NCBI GenBank assembly: GCA_030673645.1 | Contig: DAOVIO010000009.1 | Location: 1 to 64,000 of the forward strand | DNA length: 64,000 nucleotides | From: JAGLSB01 sp023135955 | GTDB lineage: Bacteria; Bacteroidota; Bacteroidia; Bacteroidales; GCA-2748055 | Direction of reading: 5' to 3' | In this document: positions 36,154-45,280 of the stretch, piece after piece | Position numbering within the stretch: the first letter of the stretch is position 1 | How the letters are laid out: every line of letters begins with the position of its first letter | Position numbers and translations under genes: made by a program | The notes under the pieces: generated by a model | Seen by the model: the letters and a program-made list of their open reading frames with translations, nothing else | Told to the model about the DNA's origin: nothing | Databases searched by the model: none

Positions 36154-37104
36154 TTATACCTCTCCAATCAAGCCTCTTCCTGTTTTCTTTATTTTCTTAT
36201 CAGCCTTGAGTTTCTGCATTATCTTATCCAGAACCCCATTGATAAAACTGTTACTTTTCTCTGTACTATAATATTTAGTTATTTCAAGAAACTCATTTAA
36301 GGTAACCTTAGTTGGGATTGATTTAAATTCTATCAATTCTGTAATAGCTAACTGCATTATAATAACATCCATAAACGCTATCCTTTCTAAATCCCAGTTA
36401 CTTGCTTTCTCTTCAATAAGCTTAAGACTTAAATTCCTATTGACAATAGCCTTTCGGAAGAGCATTCTTACATAATCTCTGTCTTCCTCATTTTTATAAA
36501 GCGCCAAAAGTTCTTTCTCTTCGCCATCGGTTGGCTTAAACTTCTTAATAGTTTTAACAATCATAGAAACAATATAGTCCAGATCGTCATTCCAATAAAT
36601 ACTTTTTTCTTCTAAAAGTTGATGCAAAGATTCATTTGGAAGAATGATATCAGTACAAATTTTAGAGAATATCTTCTTATCAGCTGCATAATCTGTACTT
36701 TCTAATTCCAAATAATCCTGATAATCCTTATCTTCCTGAACGAGCATAAATATTTCCTTTATAAATTCAGGATGCTGAACCCAACCTATTTTATTATTAT
36801 CAATGAAAGATTTTAGATTTGAATTACTCCTTAGTTGAGCAATAAATTTATTATCAATAAAATTTGTGTGTGGATTTATGTCAGCATGACTTGGAACTTT
36901 TTTATTTCGTGCCAATTCAATACGAGATTCAGCATAATCAACTATTTCAATAAAAAGTATTAGGAGAAAATGGTATAATTCATATGACTTTCCTATGCTG
37001 AAAAATAATTCCTTCTCTGAAAGATTTAATTCTTTCTGGTCGGACTTATAATATGCATACAATACTTGCAGCACCTTAATCCTTAGAAGTCTTCTGCTTA
37101 TCAT
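36154..37104 (-). CDS. nusB: Transcription antitermination factor NusB
   Basis: 316 residues, more than twice the E. coli length. The extra N-terminal half is typical of Bacteroidota. The NusB core is at the C-terminal end (AFMDVIIMQLAITELI, TKVTLNEFLEITKYYSTEKSNSFINGVLDKI). It binds NusE and boxA RNA to prevent early termination in rRNA transcripts. It is the first gene of an operon with the DUF1573 lipoprotein and yajC. Confidence 0.95.
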   Translation of the reverse strand: MISRRLLRIKVLQVLYAYYKSDQKELNLSEKELFFSIGKSYELYHFLLILFIEIVDYAESRIELARNKKVPSHADINPHTNFIDNKFIAQLRSNSNLKSFIDNNKIGWVQHPEFIKEIFMLVQEDKDYQDYLELESTDYAADKKIFSKICTDIILPNESLHQLLEEKSIYWNDDLDYIVSMIVKTIKKFKPTDGEEKELLALYKNEEDRDYVRMLFRKAIVNRNLSLKLIEEKASNWDLERIAFMDVIIMQLAITELIEFKSIPTKVTLNEFLEITKYYSTEKSNSFINGVLDKIMQKLKADKKIKKTGRGLIGEV

Positions 37105-37137
37105 TTAAAGAACCTGAATTGTTAATATTTAAGTCTG

Positions 37138-37145
37138 CAAAGGTA
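37138..37145 (-). promoter_or_regulatory. Putative promoter -7 element of the nusB operon
   Basis: On the minus strand the sequence reads TACCTTTG, a perfect match to TAnnTTTG. It lies 34 bases before the nusB ATG, giving a leader of about 27 bases. Confidence 0.6.
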
Positions 37146-37278
37146 AATAAATTTTTTATTTGAAGAACAAAATGAGGATATTCCTATTAATTGCCAGATA
37201 GAAGGAGATAAGTAAACAATATTTTTTGTAAAAAGTCTAATATATATTAGAATTTGAATGATATTTAAAATATTTTTT

Positions 37279-37286
37279 TATTTTTG
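37279..37286 (+). promoter_or_regulatory. Putative promoter -7 element of the DUF3276 gene
   Basis: TATTTTTG matches TAnnTTTG and lies 40 bases before the ATG. The T-rich context lowers the weight of the match. Confidence 0.4.
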
Positions 37287-37325
37287 AAACTCTATTAACT
37301 AAAACTCTGTAACTAAAACGAGAAA

Positions 37326-37709
37326 ATGATGGAAGACGGAATTGAAAAGAAAGAAGAATTTAATAATCAGCCAAGGGAAGAAATCTTTTCCGAAGCAGTA
37401 AGAGCGGGTAAGCGAACATATTTTTTCGATGTAAAGGCCACACGTCGAAACGATTACTACCTTACAATTACGGAAAGTAAGAAAAAATTTAATCGTGAAG
37501 GCAATTCTTTTTATGAGAAGCACAAAATTTTTCTTTATAAAGAAGATTTTGAGAAATTTGCAGCTGGCCTGACATCAGCAATAGATTATATCAAAAAAAA
37601 TAATCCTCAAGGAGATGCAGTAGAACATGTAAGTAATAATTCCGAGACTAAAATAGAGGAAAAATTTACTAATATTGAATTTGAAGATCTCGAAGAGACA
37701 AAATCCTAA
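37326..37709 (+). CDS. DUF3276 PUR-alpha-like nucleic-acid-binding protein
   Basis: 127 residues. It matches the Bacteroidota DUF3276/PUR family: EEIFSEAVRAGKRTYFFDVKATRRNDYYLTI, with a repeat-like second half ending in LTSAIDYI. PUR proteins bind single-stranded DNA or RNA; the bacterial one in Borrelia does so as a dimer. The last ~30 residues are an acidic tail. Two ATG codons are adjacent at 37326 and 37329. It is a single gene. Confidence 0.9.
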   Translation: MMEDGIEKKEEFNNQPREEIFSEAVRAGKRTYFFDVKATRRNDYYLTITESKKKFNREGNSFYEKHKIFLYKEDFEKFAAGLTSAIDYIKKNNPQGDAVEHVSNNSETKIEEKFTNIEFEDLEETKS

Positions 37710-37767
37710 CTTAATTAATTGTTCTCCATTTTGTATAGAATGGAGTAAATTTTAATTTTAACGGGAA

Positions 37768-38517
37768 TTAAATTTCGATGTCCAAACTTTTATTTTCTTT
37801 TTGCTGTTTGATGAATTCTTTAATATCATCGAAACTTAATTTTTTGACATTTGTAATAATAAAATCAGGAATAAGGAAATCTCCATAATTATTACATTCA
37901 TAAACAGCCTCTTCAAATACAGCTTTTACAGGCGAACTTATGGGAACAACGGCGAGTATAGTTGCCATTTCTTCTGAAAACTCAATATTCTCAACTACAG
38001 AATTATGCTTTTTAAGTGCATAATTGAATTCATTTTTGATAATTTTCTTATGCAAATCAGTAAATTCCTTCAAATTTTTCCCTAGAACAATGACAAAATA
38101 TCTGAGCTTGTCACCTTTCCCACCCAATCCGGTTGAAATAAAAACCTGATTCTCATCTAATATTTTGGACTCAAGTAACATTCTACTTTCTTTCAATGCT
38201 AAAATTGCCCAATCCTTAAGTAAATCATTTTCACTTTTCTGAAATTTCTCAATAGTTCGAAAAGCCTCAACCTTATCTAATGATGCCAATTGAACTAATA
38301 AATTCTTCTTGTCCTCCATACTCGTTGACTCAGAAAAAAGCCGAGAGGAATCTTCCATAATATTACCGGCAAGTTTCCTTTTCTTGAGTTTGCGAGATGA
38401 TTCAAAATAATTCATTTGAATATCGATATCGATTTGCTCCTCCAATATATTCAAGGAACCAGGTAATCCACCGAAGATCTCATTTATTTTATCAAATATG
38501 TTCTCGTTTTCATCCAT
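37768..38517 (-). CDS. Conserved hypothetical protein of unknown function
   Basis: 249 residues and no signal peptide, so cytoplasmic. The N-terminal ~125 residues are helical with basic and acidic patches (RKLKKRKLAG; EKFQKSENDLLKDWAILALKESRMLLESK, which resembles a HEAT-like helix pair). The C-terminal half is alpha/beta and contains STGLGGKGDKLRYFVIVLGKN. I recognise no family. The gene is divergent from feoAB and convergent with the PUR-like gene, and its closest neighbours suggest no role. Confidence 0.8.
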   Translation of the reverse strand: MDENENIFDKINEIFGGLPGSLNILEEQIDIDIQMNYFESSRKLKKRKLAGNIMEDSSRLFSESTSMEDKKNLLVQLASLDKVEAFRTIEKFQKSENDLLKDWAILALKESRMLLESKILDENQVFISTGLGGKGDKLRYFVIVLGKNLKEFTDLHKKIIKNEFNYALKKHNSVVENIEFSEEMATILAVVPISSPVKAVFEEAVYECNNYGDFLIPDFIITNVKKLSFDDIKEFIKQQKENKSLDIEI

Positions 38518-38668
38518 TACATAATAAAAAATACGGAAAATAATAAGTTAAGTTACAAAATATTAAAGTATTTGTCAATATAAACTTGACGAATCGTATT
38601 GAAATACCTAATTGTGGGGATAGCGAAATGGATTAACATTACTAACATTGCATGCTTAAATTAGGATA

Positions 38669-41077
38669 ATGTTACTTTCAGAGTTAGAAACAAATAATAG
38701 CGGAGTAATTGTAAAAGTGCGTGGTCATGGTGCATTTCGGAAGCGTATTTCGGAAATGGGCTTCATTAAAGGACAGAAAATCTCTGTTATAAAAAACGCT
38801 CCGCTGGCTGACCCTGTACAGTATTCAATTATGGGTTATGAAGTTTCTTTAAGAAAGGCCGAAGCCGCACTTATTGAAGTGATTACTGAAGGGAATTACG
38901 TAGAAAAACCCGAATACTTTGGCACTCAAGAATTCGATTATGACAATCAAATACTTAGTAAGGAAGAAAAAACTATAAATATTGCTCTCATTGGCAATCC
39001 AAATTCAGGAAAAACTTCAATCTTTAACTCAGCCACAAGATCCTCTGAACATGTTGGTAATTATGGTGGCGTTACAGTTGACACAAAACTAGCCAGGATT
39101 GAATATCAAGGTTACATTTTCAATATTTATGACCTTCCCGGAACATATTCTTTAAGTTCTTATTCTCCGGAAGAAGTTTATGTAAGAAACTTCATTTCAG
39201 AACAGATGCCCGATATTATTGTAAATGTTCTGGACTCAACTAATTTGGATAGAAATCTATTTCTGACTACTCAATTAATTGATTTAAATCTAAGAATGAT
39301 TATCGCTCTTAATTTCTATGATGAATTTAAGAAGAGTGAAGCAAAATTTGACCATCAAGCATTCTCACAACTGGTTGGAATACCAGTTGTTCCTACAGTC
39401 GGTGCTAAAGGTAAGGGTCTTGCATTATTGTTTGATACAATCATATCAAAATACAAACAAGAAGAAAAAGATAGAAAAAAGATTCACATAAATTATGGAC
39501 AAGATGTTGAAAATTCATTAGAAAAAGTTAGGGGGATTATTCACAGGAAGGAGAATTTTCATATAACAGCCAGATTTTGCGCACGTTTCATATCGATTAA
39601 AATTCTTGAAGGAGATAAAGAAATTAAGAATATAATAGGTCAATGCTCTAACTCATCTGAAATACTGGAAGTTGCTGATTATGAAAAGAAAGATCTAAGA
39701 AATAAATATGGAGAATCGTCGGAATCTCTAATTACTGATGCCCGCTTTGGATTTATTTTTGGCGCTCTTAAAGAAACTCTCATTTCTGTAAAAAGCGAAA
39801 TAAAAAATCATTCAGAAAAAATTGATAGTCTTTTAACAAATAAATTCTTAGGGCTTCCACTCTTTTTTGCATTCTTATGGTTTATGTTTATTGCTACATT
39901 TAAGATTGGACAGATTCCTACTGAATGGATAAATCAGGCTATCGTCTGGTTAATCTCGAAAGCAGAAGTTTGGATCCCTGCTGGTGATTTCCAGAGTCTG
40001 GTAACAAGTGGTATAATTGGAGGAGTAGGAGGAGTTATTGTCTTTCTTCCCAATATAATGATCTTATTTCTATTCATCTCTTTCCTTGAAGATTCCGGGT
40101 ATATGTCAAGGGCTGCCTTCATTATGGATAAATTAATGCATAAGATAGGTTTGCATGGCAAGTCATTTATTCCACTTATAATGGGTTTTGGATGTAATGT
40201 GCCTGCCATACTCTCAACACGTATAATTGAAAGTCGGAGTAATCGTTTATTAACCATGTTGATTTTACCTTTCATGTCGTGTAGTGCCCGATTACCTGTA
40301 TATATCTTAATTATCGGTGCTTTTTTCCCTTCCTACCAGGGCACAGTACTATTTGGAATGTATCTCACAGGTATTATTCTTGCTGTTGGATCTGCTATAT
40401 TATTCAAGAATGTATTTTTTAAAAAGGATGACTCACCTTTTGTGATGGAACTACCTCCTTATCGTATGCCTACATTGAGAAATGTTTCCAGACATATGTG
40501 GGAAAAATCATTTGAATACATTAAAAAAATAGGTGGAGTTATATTAATTGCGACCATTATTATATGGGGACTCAACTATTATCCTCAGAATTCAAAACTT
40601 ACTTCTAATAATGGACATGCGATTGAAAATACTTCTATCGATTCTCAGTCATCCAAAAAAGAATACTCATACTTAGAGCGATTTGGGAAATTCATTCAAC
40701 CTGTTATGAATCCATTGGGATTTGATTGGAAAATGACTGTTAGCATACTTGCAGGTATTCCCGGAAAAGAAATTGTTGTAAGTACGATAGCTGTTTTATA
40801 TGAAGATGAGGGTGAAAATCCAGATCTCAGAGAAAGGTTAAAAAATGATGTTTACGAAAATGGGGATAAAACTGGTCAGAAAACTTACAATCCTGCAGTC
40901 GCACTAGCTTTTTTAATGTTTATCCTGATATATTTCCCATGTGTTGCTGTAATCGCAACTATTGCAAAGGAATCTGCTTCATTAGTCTGGCCTGTTTTAA
41001 TAGTAGTTTACACATCAATTCTCGCCTGGTCATTTTCATTTCTGGTATACCGGGTAGGTTTATTAATAATTAATTGA
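38669..41077 (+). CDS. feoB: Ferrous iron transporter, FeoA-FeoB fusion
   Basis: 802 residues. Residues 1-75 are a FeoA/SH3 domain (GHGAFRKRISEMGFIKGQ). The G domain follows, with G1 GNPNSGKT at 109-116, switch I HVGNYGGVTVD, G3 DLPGTYSL and G4 NFYD. The C-terminal part has the FeoB permease with GYMSRAAFIMD, GFGCNVPAI and SARLPVYI. It imports Fe2+ across the inner membrane under the control of GTP hydrolysis. The fusion of FeoA to FeoB is normal for Bacteroidota. It is the first gene of an operon with the Cys-rich gene just two bases downstream. Confidence 0.97.
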   Translation: MLLSELETNNSGVIVKVRGHGAFRKRISEMGFIKGQKISVIKNAPLADPVQYSIMGYEVSLRKAEAALIEVITEGNYVEKPEYFGTQEFDYDNQILSKEEKTINIALIGNPNSGKTSIFNSATRSSEHVGNYGGVTVDTKLARIEYQGYIFNIYDLPGTYSLSSYSPEEVYVRNFISEQMPDIIVNVLDSTNLDRNLFLTTQLIDLNLRMIIALNFYDEFKKSEAKFDHQAFSQLVGIPVVPTVGAKGKGLALLFDTIISKYKQEEKDRKKIHINYGQDVENSLEKVRGIIHRKENFHITARFCARFISIKILEGDKEIKNIIGQCSNSSEILEVADYEKKDLRNKYGESSESLITDARFGFIFGALKETLISVKSEIKNHSEKIDSLLTNKFLGLPLFFAFLWFMFIATFKIGQIPTEWINQAIVWLISKAEVWIPAGDFQSLVTSGIIGGVGGVIVFLPNIMILFLFISFLEDSGYMSRAAFIMDKLMHKIGLHGKSFIPLIMGFGCNVPAILSTRIIESRSNRLLTMLILPFMSCSARLPVYILIIGAFFPSYQGTVLFGMYLTGIILAVGSAILFKNVFFKKDDSPFVMELPPYRMPTLRNVSRHMWEKSFEYIKKIGGVILIATIIIWGLNYYPQNSKLTSNNGHAIENTSIDSQSSKKEYSYLERFGKFIQPVMNPLGFDWKMTVSILAGIPGKEIVVSTIAVLYEDEGENPDLRERLKNDVYENGDKTGQKTYNPAVALAFLMFILIYFPCVAVIATIAKESASLVWPVLIVVYTSILAWSFSFLVYRVGLLIIN

Positions 41078-41078
41078 T

Positions 41079-41288
41079 ATGATACAAGAATATCTAGCTT
41101 TTGGAATCTTTAGTTCAGCCATTCTGTATAGTTTGGTTTCATTAATAAGATTTGTGGTGAATTTTAAAAAGAATTATCATTCAGGATGTGGAATTAACTG
41201 CAATTGCCAGGGAAAAAAGAATCATAAACTATCCGGTGATATGATTAAAGCAAAAAATTTAAGTTATAAACATGTTCATTTAAAATAA
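41079..41288 (+). CDS. FeoB-associated Cys-rich membrane protein
   Basis: 69 residues: one membrane helix (about 7-28) and then a Cys cluster, CGINCNC. It is the small protein often found directly after FeoB in Bacteroidota and Firmicutes, comparable to FeoC-like or FeoB-associated proteins. The cluster could bind Fe2+ or an Fe-S cluster. One base separates it from feoB, which supports a joint function. Confidence 0.85.
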   Translation: MIQEYLAFGIFSSAILYSLVSLIRFVVNFKKNYHSGCGINCNCQGKKNHKLSGDMIKAKNLSYKHVHLK

Positions 41289-41337
41289 TCCCTTAAGATT
41301 CCCGCTTAATTTTTATCTTGCAACAAATATTAAAATT

Positions 41338-41835
41338 ATGCCCGAAATTCTAATCTTAATCTTTGCCATTATATTAATTATTTTAGGACTTGCTGGTTGT
41401 ATTCTGCCAATAATTCCTGGCCCACCGGTAAGTTTTGCAGGACTTTTGCTCTTGAAATACACTAATTTTGTGGAGGCTGGTAAATTGGATGATTTTGATA
41501 CAAACCTCTGGTATTTAGCTGGTGCTGCTGTTTTAGTTACAGTATTGGATTACATTGTTCCTATATGGGGTACCAAAAAGTTTGGGGGATCAAGAACCGG
41601 AACCTGGGGAGCTGGACTTGGATTTGTAGCAGGATTATTTTTTGCCCCTTTTGGACTGATAATCGGACCTTTTCTGGGTGCATTTATCGGTGAAATAATT
41701 GCAGGAAAAGATGAAAAGTCTAGTTTGCGGGCTGCTTTTGGCAGTTTTATTGGATTCCTGACTGGAGTAATCCTGAAGTTTATTGTTTCAGGATATATCA
41801 CGATTGTATTTATCAAAGAAATTATTGTGTCGTAG
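41338..41835 (+). CDS. DUF456 membrane protein
   Basis: 165 residues with four to five hydrophobic segments. The N-terminal CILPIIPGPPVSFAGLLLL and the Gly-rich GAGLGFVAGLFFAPFGLIIGPFLGA block are hallmarks of DUF456. It is an inner-membrane protein of unknown role, perhaps transcribed with feoAB. It lies 49 bases after the Cys-rich gene. Confidence 0.92.
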   Translation: MPEILILIFAIILIILGLAGCILPIIPGPPVSFAGLLLLKYTNFVEAGKLDDFDTNLWYLAGAAVLVTVLDYIVPIWGTKKFGGSRTGTWGAGLGFVAGLFFAPFGLIIGPFLGAFIGEIIAGKDEKSSLRAAFGSFIGFLTGVILKFIVSGYITIVFIKEIIVS

Positions 41836-41936
41836 GATCGATTTTACGAATTTGTTGATGATTCTTCATTAATTGTGTTGGAGAATGATGGGTTAAATAT
41901 GGATCGCTATGTATTATCTTATTGATTACCTGTTAG

Positions 41937-41988
41937 TTCTTATTTTAAACCTCGGAGGTCTATAGACCTCCGAGGTTTAAAATAAGAA
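41937..41988. repeat. 52-bp perfect palindrome, probable bidirectional terminator
   Basis: The two arms are 26 bases each and match without a mismatch; the centre is TCTATAGA and the core arms are AACCTCGGAGG and CCTCCGAGGTT. It lies between convergent genes (the DUF456 gene and argF), where a bidirectional terminator is expected. On each strand a T-rich or A-rich outer arm flanks the GC core. The sequence also resembles a repeat family I associate with intergenic regions of Bacteroidota, but I cannot check this. Confidence 0.9.
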
Positions 41989-42116
41989 TAATATTCATTT
42001 CTCCAAATCCCTCATCTACCCCCTTCTACCCCAAATTCCCACAAACCAAAACCATCAATAACATATAATAATTATTGAAATCCAATTCAGTAAATTAATA
42101 GGAATAGTAGCAATAC

Positions 42117-43118
42117 TTATGCCCCTAAGGTAGCAACCATTACAGCTTTTATCGTATGCATACGATTTTCGGACTGATCGAATACAATTGAATGTTCCGA
42201 TTCGAATACTTCATCATTTACTTCCATAGCCTCAATGCCAAATTTTTGATAGATCTCCTCTCCTATTTTCGTTTCACGATTATGAAAAGCAGGCAGACAA
42301 TGTAAAAACTTCACATCCGGATTGCCGGTAAGATCCAATACTCTTTGATTTATCTGATAATCTTTTAGCAATTCTATCCTTTGTTGCCAAACTTTCTCAG
42401 GTTCTCCCATAGATACCCATACATCAGTATACACAAAGTCAACTCCTTTAACTGCTTCAGCAACATTATCAGTTATAAGAATTTTTCCACCAGTTTCTTT
42501 CGCAATTTCACGACATTGTTCAACTAGCTCATCAGTTGGCTGAACTTCCTTTGGGGCCGCTGCACGAAAATCCATTCCTAATTTTGCAGCTCCAACAAGC
42601 AGAGAATTCCCCATATTATTTCTGGCATCACCAAGATAACAAAAGCTAACCTCACTAAGTGGCTTATCAGTATGTTCAATCATAGTCATTACATCAGCTA
42701 AAATCTGAGTTGGATGAAACTCGTTCGTAAGACCATTCCATACAGGAACTCCAGCATATGCTCCTAATTCTTCAACTATGGATTGTCCAAAACCTCTGTA
42801 TTCAATTCCATCATACATCCGCCCCAAAACCCTTGCTGTATCTTTCATCGATTCTTTATTTCCAATCTGAGATCCTGATGGTCCCAGGTAAGAAACATGA
42901 GCCCCCTGGTCAAGGGCTGCCACCTCAAAGGCACATCTTGTACGGGTAGAGCTCTTTTCAAAAATTAAAGCAATATTTTTTCCTTTTAGTCTTTGCTGCT
43001 CAGTACCAGCATATTTGGCCTTTTTCAAAGAAATTGACAATTCGATGAAATGCTTTATTTCTTTAGGTGTGAAATCTAGAAGTTTTAAAAAATTTCTATT
43101 TTTTAGATTGAATGCCAT
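42117..43118 (-). CDS. argF: Ornithine carbamoyltransferase
   Basis: 333 residues. The carbamoyl-phosphate motif is STRTR (57-61), with HPTQ at 135-138 and HCLPAFHN near 270, all diagnostic. The sequence resembles the catabolic (ArcB) type. It interconverts citrulline plus phosphate with ornithine plus carbamoyl phosphate. It is downstream of the carbamate kinase gene on the same strand, so the pair can make ATP from citrulline. Confidence 0.96.
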   Translation of the reverse strand: MAFNLKNRNFLKLLDFTPKEIKHFIELSISLKKAKYAGTEQQRLKGKNIALIFEKSSTRTRCAFEVAALDQGAHVSYLGPSGSQIGNKESMKDTARVLGRMYDGIEYRGFGQSIVEELGAYAGVPVWNGLTNEFHPTQILADVMTMIEHTDKPLSEVSFCYLGDARNNMGNSLLVGAAKLGMDFRAAAPKEVQPTDELVEQCREIAKETGGKILITDNVAEAVKGVDFVYTDVWVSMGEPEKVWQQRIELLKDYQINQRVLDLTGNPDVKFLHCLPAFHNRETKIGEEIYQKFGIEAMEVNDEVFESEHSIVFDQSENRMHTIKAVMVATLGA

Positions 43119-43227
43119 AGTATTTTATTTTGTTGATTAAAGCCCTAAAAAGAGATTTTATTATTCCTGATTAAAGTTTTTACTGTAATTATATCTAATA
43201 TTAGAATACAAAATTATCATAAAGCAG

Positions 43228-44184
43228 CTAATCTTCGTAATCCAAAGTGATTTTTGTACCAAAACTTCTATCTTCAAGCTTAAAAGCCTCAGTTATAACA
43301 GACTTAGATCCTCCATTTTCGATAAATTGTAAACAAGCTCTAATTTTCGGAGCCATACTTCCTTCTGAAAATTGCCCTTCATCCAGATATTTCTTTGTAT
43401 CCTGATGATTTAAAAATTCTTTCACTTCCTGTTCTGGTTTCTTATAGTTTATGTAGACAAAAGGGACATCTGTTAATATATAAAATTCATCTGCTCCAAT
43501 TCGTGCTGCTAACATTGACGAAGCAAAATCTTTATCTATAACAGCCTCAGCTGGGCGAATATCATTCTTCTCATCAATATAAACCGGAACACCTCCGCCT
43601 CCAGCAGCGATAACTATAGTCCCCTGCTTAGCCAAAGTTTTGATGACTTTCTCATTGATAATTCCAACAGGTTTCGGAGAAGGTACAACTCTCCTCCACC
43701 CATCTTTAACTTTCACTTCCTCTTTGAATGTCCAGTTTTTTTCCCTGGAAATCTTTTCAGAATCTTCTTTAGAATAAATTTTACCAACTCTTTTGGTTGG
43801 ATTTAAAAAAGCTTCATCCTTTTTATCTACAACAACCTGGGTTACCAAAGTAACTACTTCTTTATTTATTTTGTGCTTATTGAGAACATTCCTTAGCATC
43901 CGCTCAATCATATATCCAATACCCCCTTGTGAATCTGCAACACATATATCCAGAGGCATCTGTGGTATCTGATACATACTTTCACCAGCATCATTTCTCA
44001 TTAGAATATTACCTACCTGTGGCCCATTTCCATGACTTAATACCAAATCATAACCTTCACGTATTAAAAAAACAAGATTTTCCAGAGTATCAGTTGTATT
44101 CTGCTCCTGCTCTTCAATTGTTCCCACTTGATCTCCTCTCAATAAAGCATTTCCACCCAATGCCACAACTGCTAATTTATTCAT
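43228..44184 (-). CDS. arcC: Carbamate kinase
   Basis: 318 residues. The N-terminal VALGGNALL, LSHGNGPQVGN and the IAAGGGGVPV blocks are typical. It transfers phosphate from carbamoyl phosphate to ADP, giving ATP, ammonia and CO2. The gene precedes argF by 109 bases, so the two likely form an operon for energy from arginine or citrulline breakdown. No arginine deiminase (arcA) is in the window. Confidence 0.97.
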   Translation of the reverse strand: MNKLAVVALGGNALLRGDQVGTIEEQEQNTTDTLENLVFLIREGYDLVLSHGNGPQVGNILMRNDAGESMYQIPQMPLDICVADSQGGIGYMIERMLRNVLNKHKINKEVVTLVTQVVVDKKDEAFLNPTKRVGKIYSKEDSEKISREKNWTFKEEVKVKDGWRRVVPSPKPVGIINEKVIKTLAKQGTIVIAAGGGGVPVYIDEKNDIRPAEAVIDKDFASSMLAARIGADEFYILTDVPFVYINYKKPEQEVKEFLNHQDTKKYLDEGQFSEGSMAPKIRACLQFIENGGSKSVITEAFKLEDRSFGTKITLDYED

Positions 44185-44532
44185 AATCTCAAAATTAGAA
44201 CTTAATAGAACAGAAGATTAAATAATATATCCCTCTCATTCTAAAAGCAACAAAACTAAATAAAATATGTATCTGCAGTCAAGAAGTAATCATTGTTATA
44301 AAACAAGTTTTATCAAAAAATATAATTAGTATTTATCTCCTACTTTCAGAATATTTAACTTTTCAAATCAACTACTTCGCAGCAGAGTTACCATGCTATA
44401 AATAGGAAAATTATGTTCTATCGCAGCAAGCTGCGGGGAATATTACCCAAATAGCCTGTTCACTAATTAGCTATCAAAGGCTCTTATAATAAATCTGTTT
44501 AAAACTATTTTAAAATAATTTAATTAAATTTA
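44185..44532. other. Intergenic region before the lipoprotein-ftsK cluster
   Basis: About 350 bases between divergent arcC and the lipoprotein gene. It holds a small hairpin, CGCAGC-AA-GCTGCG (44422-44435), followed by GGGGAATA. I saw no gene here. The hairpin resembles a half of a known style of palindromic repeat in this phylum. Confidence 0.4.
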
Positions 44533-44540
44533 TAACTTTG
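44533..44540 (+). promoter_or_regulatory. Putative promoter -7 element of the lipoprotein-ftsK-lolA cluster
   Basis: TAACTTTG is a match to TAnnTTTG. It overlaps a TTG at 44538 that could be taken for the gene start, so translation must begin downstream. Confidence 0.5.
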
Positions 44541-44564
44541 AGTATTATTAATATATTTTATAAT

Positions 44565-45257
44565 TTGTTGATTTTAAGACTTTTAAAATATTTATCTCTG
44601 ATATTTATTGCATCAATTTTACTTTATTCCTGTAGTACCAGGAAAGGTGATGAGACTGTGGAAATAAAGATTATTCAATACGACGTCACTTATATTAATG
44701 AAAATGCCGGTAGTATTCCTACAAGAATATTACCCAATAAAATGCAACTTGTTTTTGGTGATGATTACGCAATGAATTCTATAGAAGGTTTTCTAGGTCA
44801 GTTTTCCTTAACGTATATAGCAAATCTCAAGAAAAAAAAAGTAACCACTCTGCTGAAATTATTTGATAAAAAATATTATTATTTGGGCCCAAATGGTGAA
44901 TTTCCTTGTGGAATTGATCCTATGAAAGCTATGGTTCTTAAGCCTACAGGAAAGAGTGCTAACATTCTTGGTTTCAAGGCTAAAGAATATGATTTGGGGC
45001 AAATTGGGATTAACGGATTGAAAATATATACAACAAATGATATCGACGTTAAATCTCCCAATAATAATACACCATATAGTTCGATAGATGAAGTACTCCT
45101 GCAATTTTATACTAAACTAAGCGTTTTGGAAATGTATCTGGTAGCTGAAAGTTTTGAAGAAGACAGTGCCTCAATTAATATTTTCTCAATTCCAGACGAT
45201 TATGAGCCAGTAACCAGAATAAAAATGGAAAATACGCTTGCTGAGCTGTTCAAGTAA
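44565..45257 (+). CDS. Hypothetical lipoprotein
   Basis: About 230 residues. The signal peptide runs LLKYLSLIFIASILLYSC, with a lipobox ending in Cys. No ATG is available, so the start is TTG at 44565 or 44568; a TTG at 44538 lies inside the promoter element. The mature part has strands and the block GFKAKEYDLGQIGING, reminiscent of bacterial proteins with a DUF4412-like beta fold, but I cannot assign a family. It lies 23 bases before ftsK and near lolA, so a link to envelope biogenesis is possible. Confidence 0.65.
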   Translation: MLILRLLKYLSLIFIASILLYSCSTRKGDETVEIKIIQYDVTYINENAGSIPTRILPNKMQLVFGDDYAMNSIEGFLGQFSLTYIANLKKKKVTTLLKLFDKKYYYLGPNGEFPCGIDPMKAMVLKPTGKSANILGFKAKEYDLGQIGINGLKIYTTNDIDVKSPNNNTPYSSIDEVLLQFYTKLSVLEMYLVAESFEEDSASINIFSIPDDYEPVTRIKMENTLAELFK

Positions 45258-45280
45258 TTAATTTTATATTTTCTCACTAC

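Noticed and set aside
44190..44197. TAATTTTG on the minus strand as the arcC promoter
   Set aside because: It is only 6 bases from the arcC ATG, which would leave no leader; the real promoter is probably further upstream.
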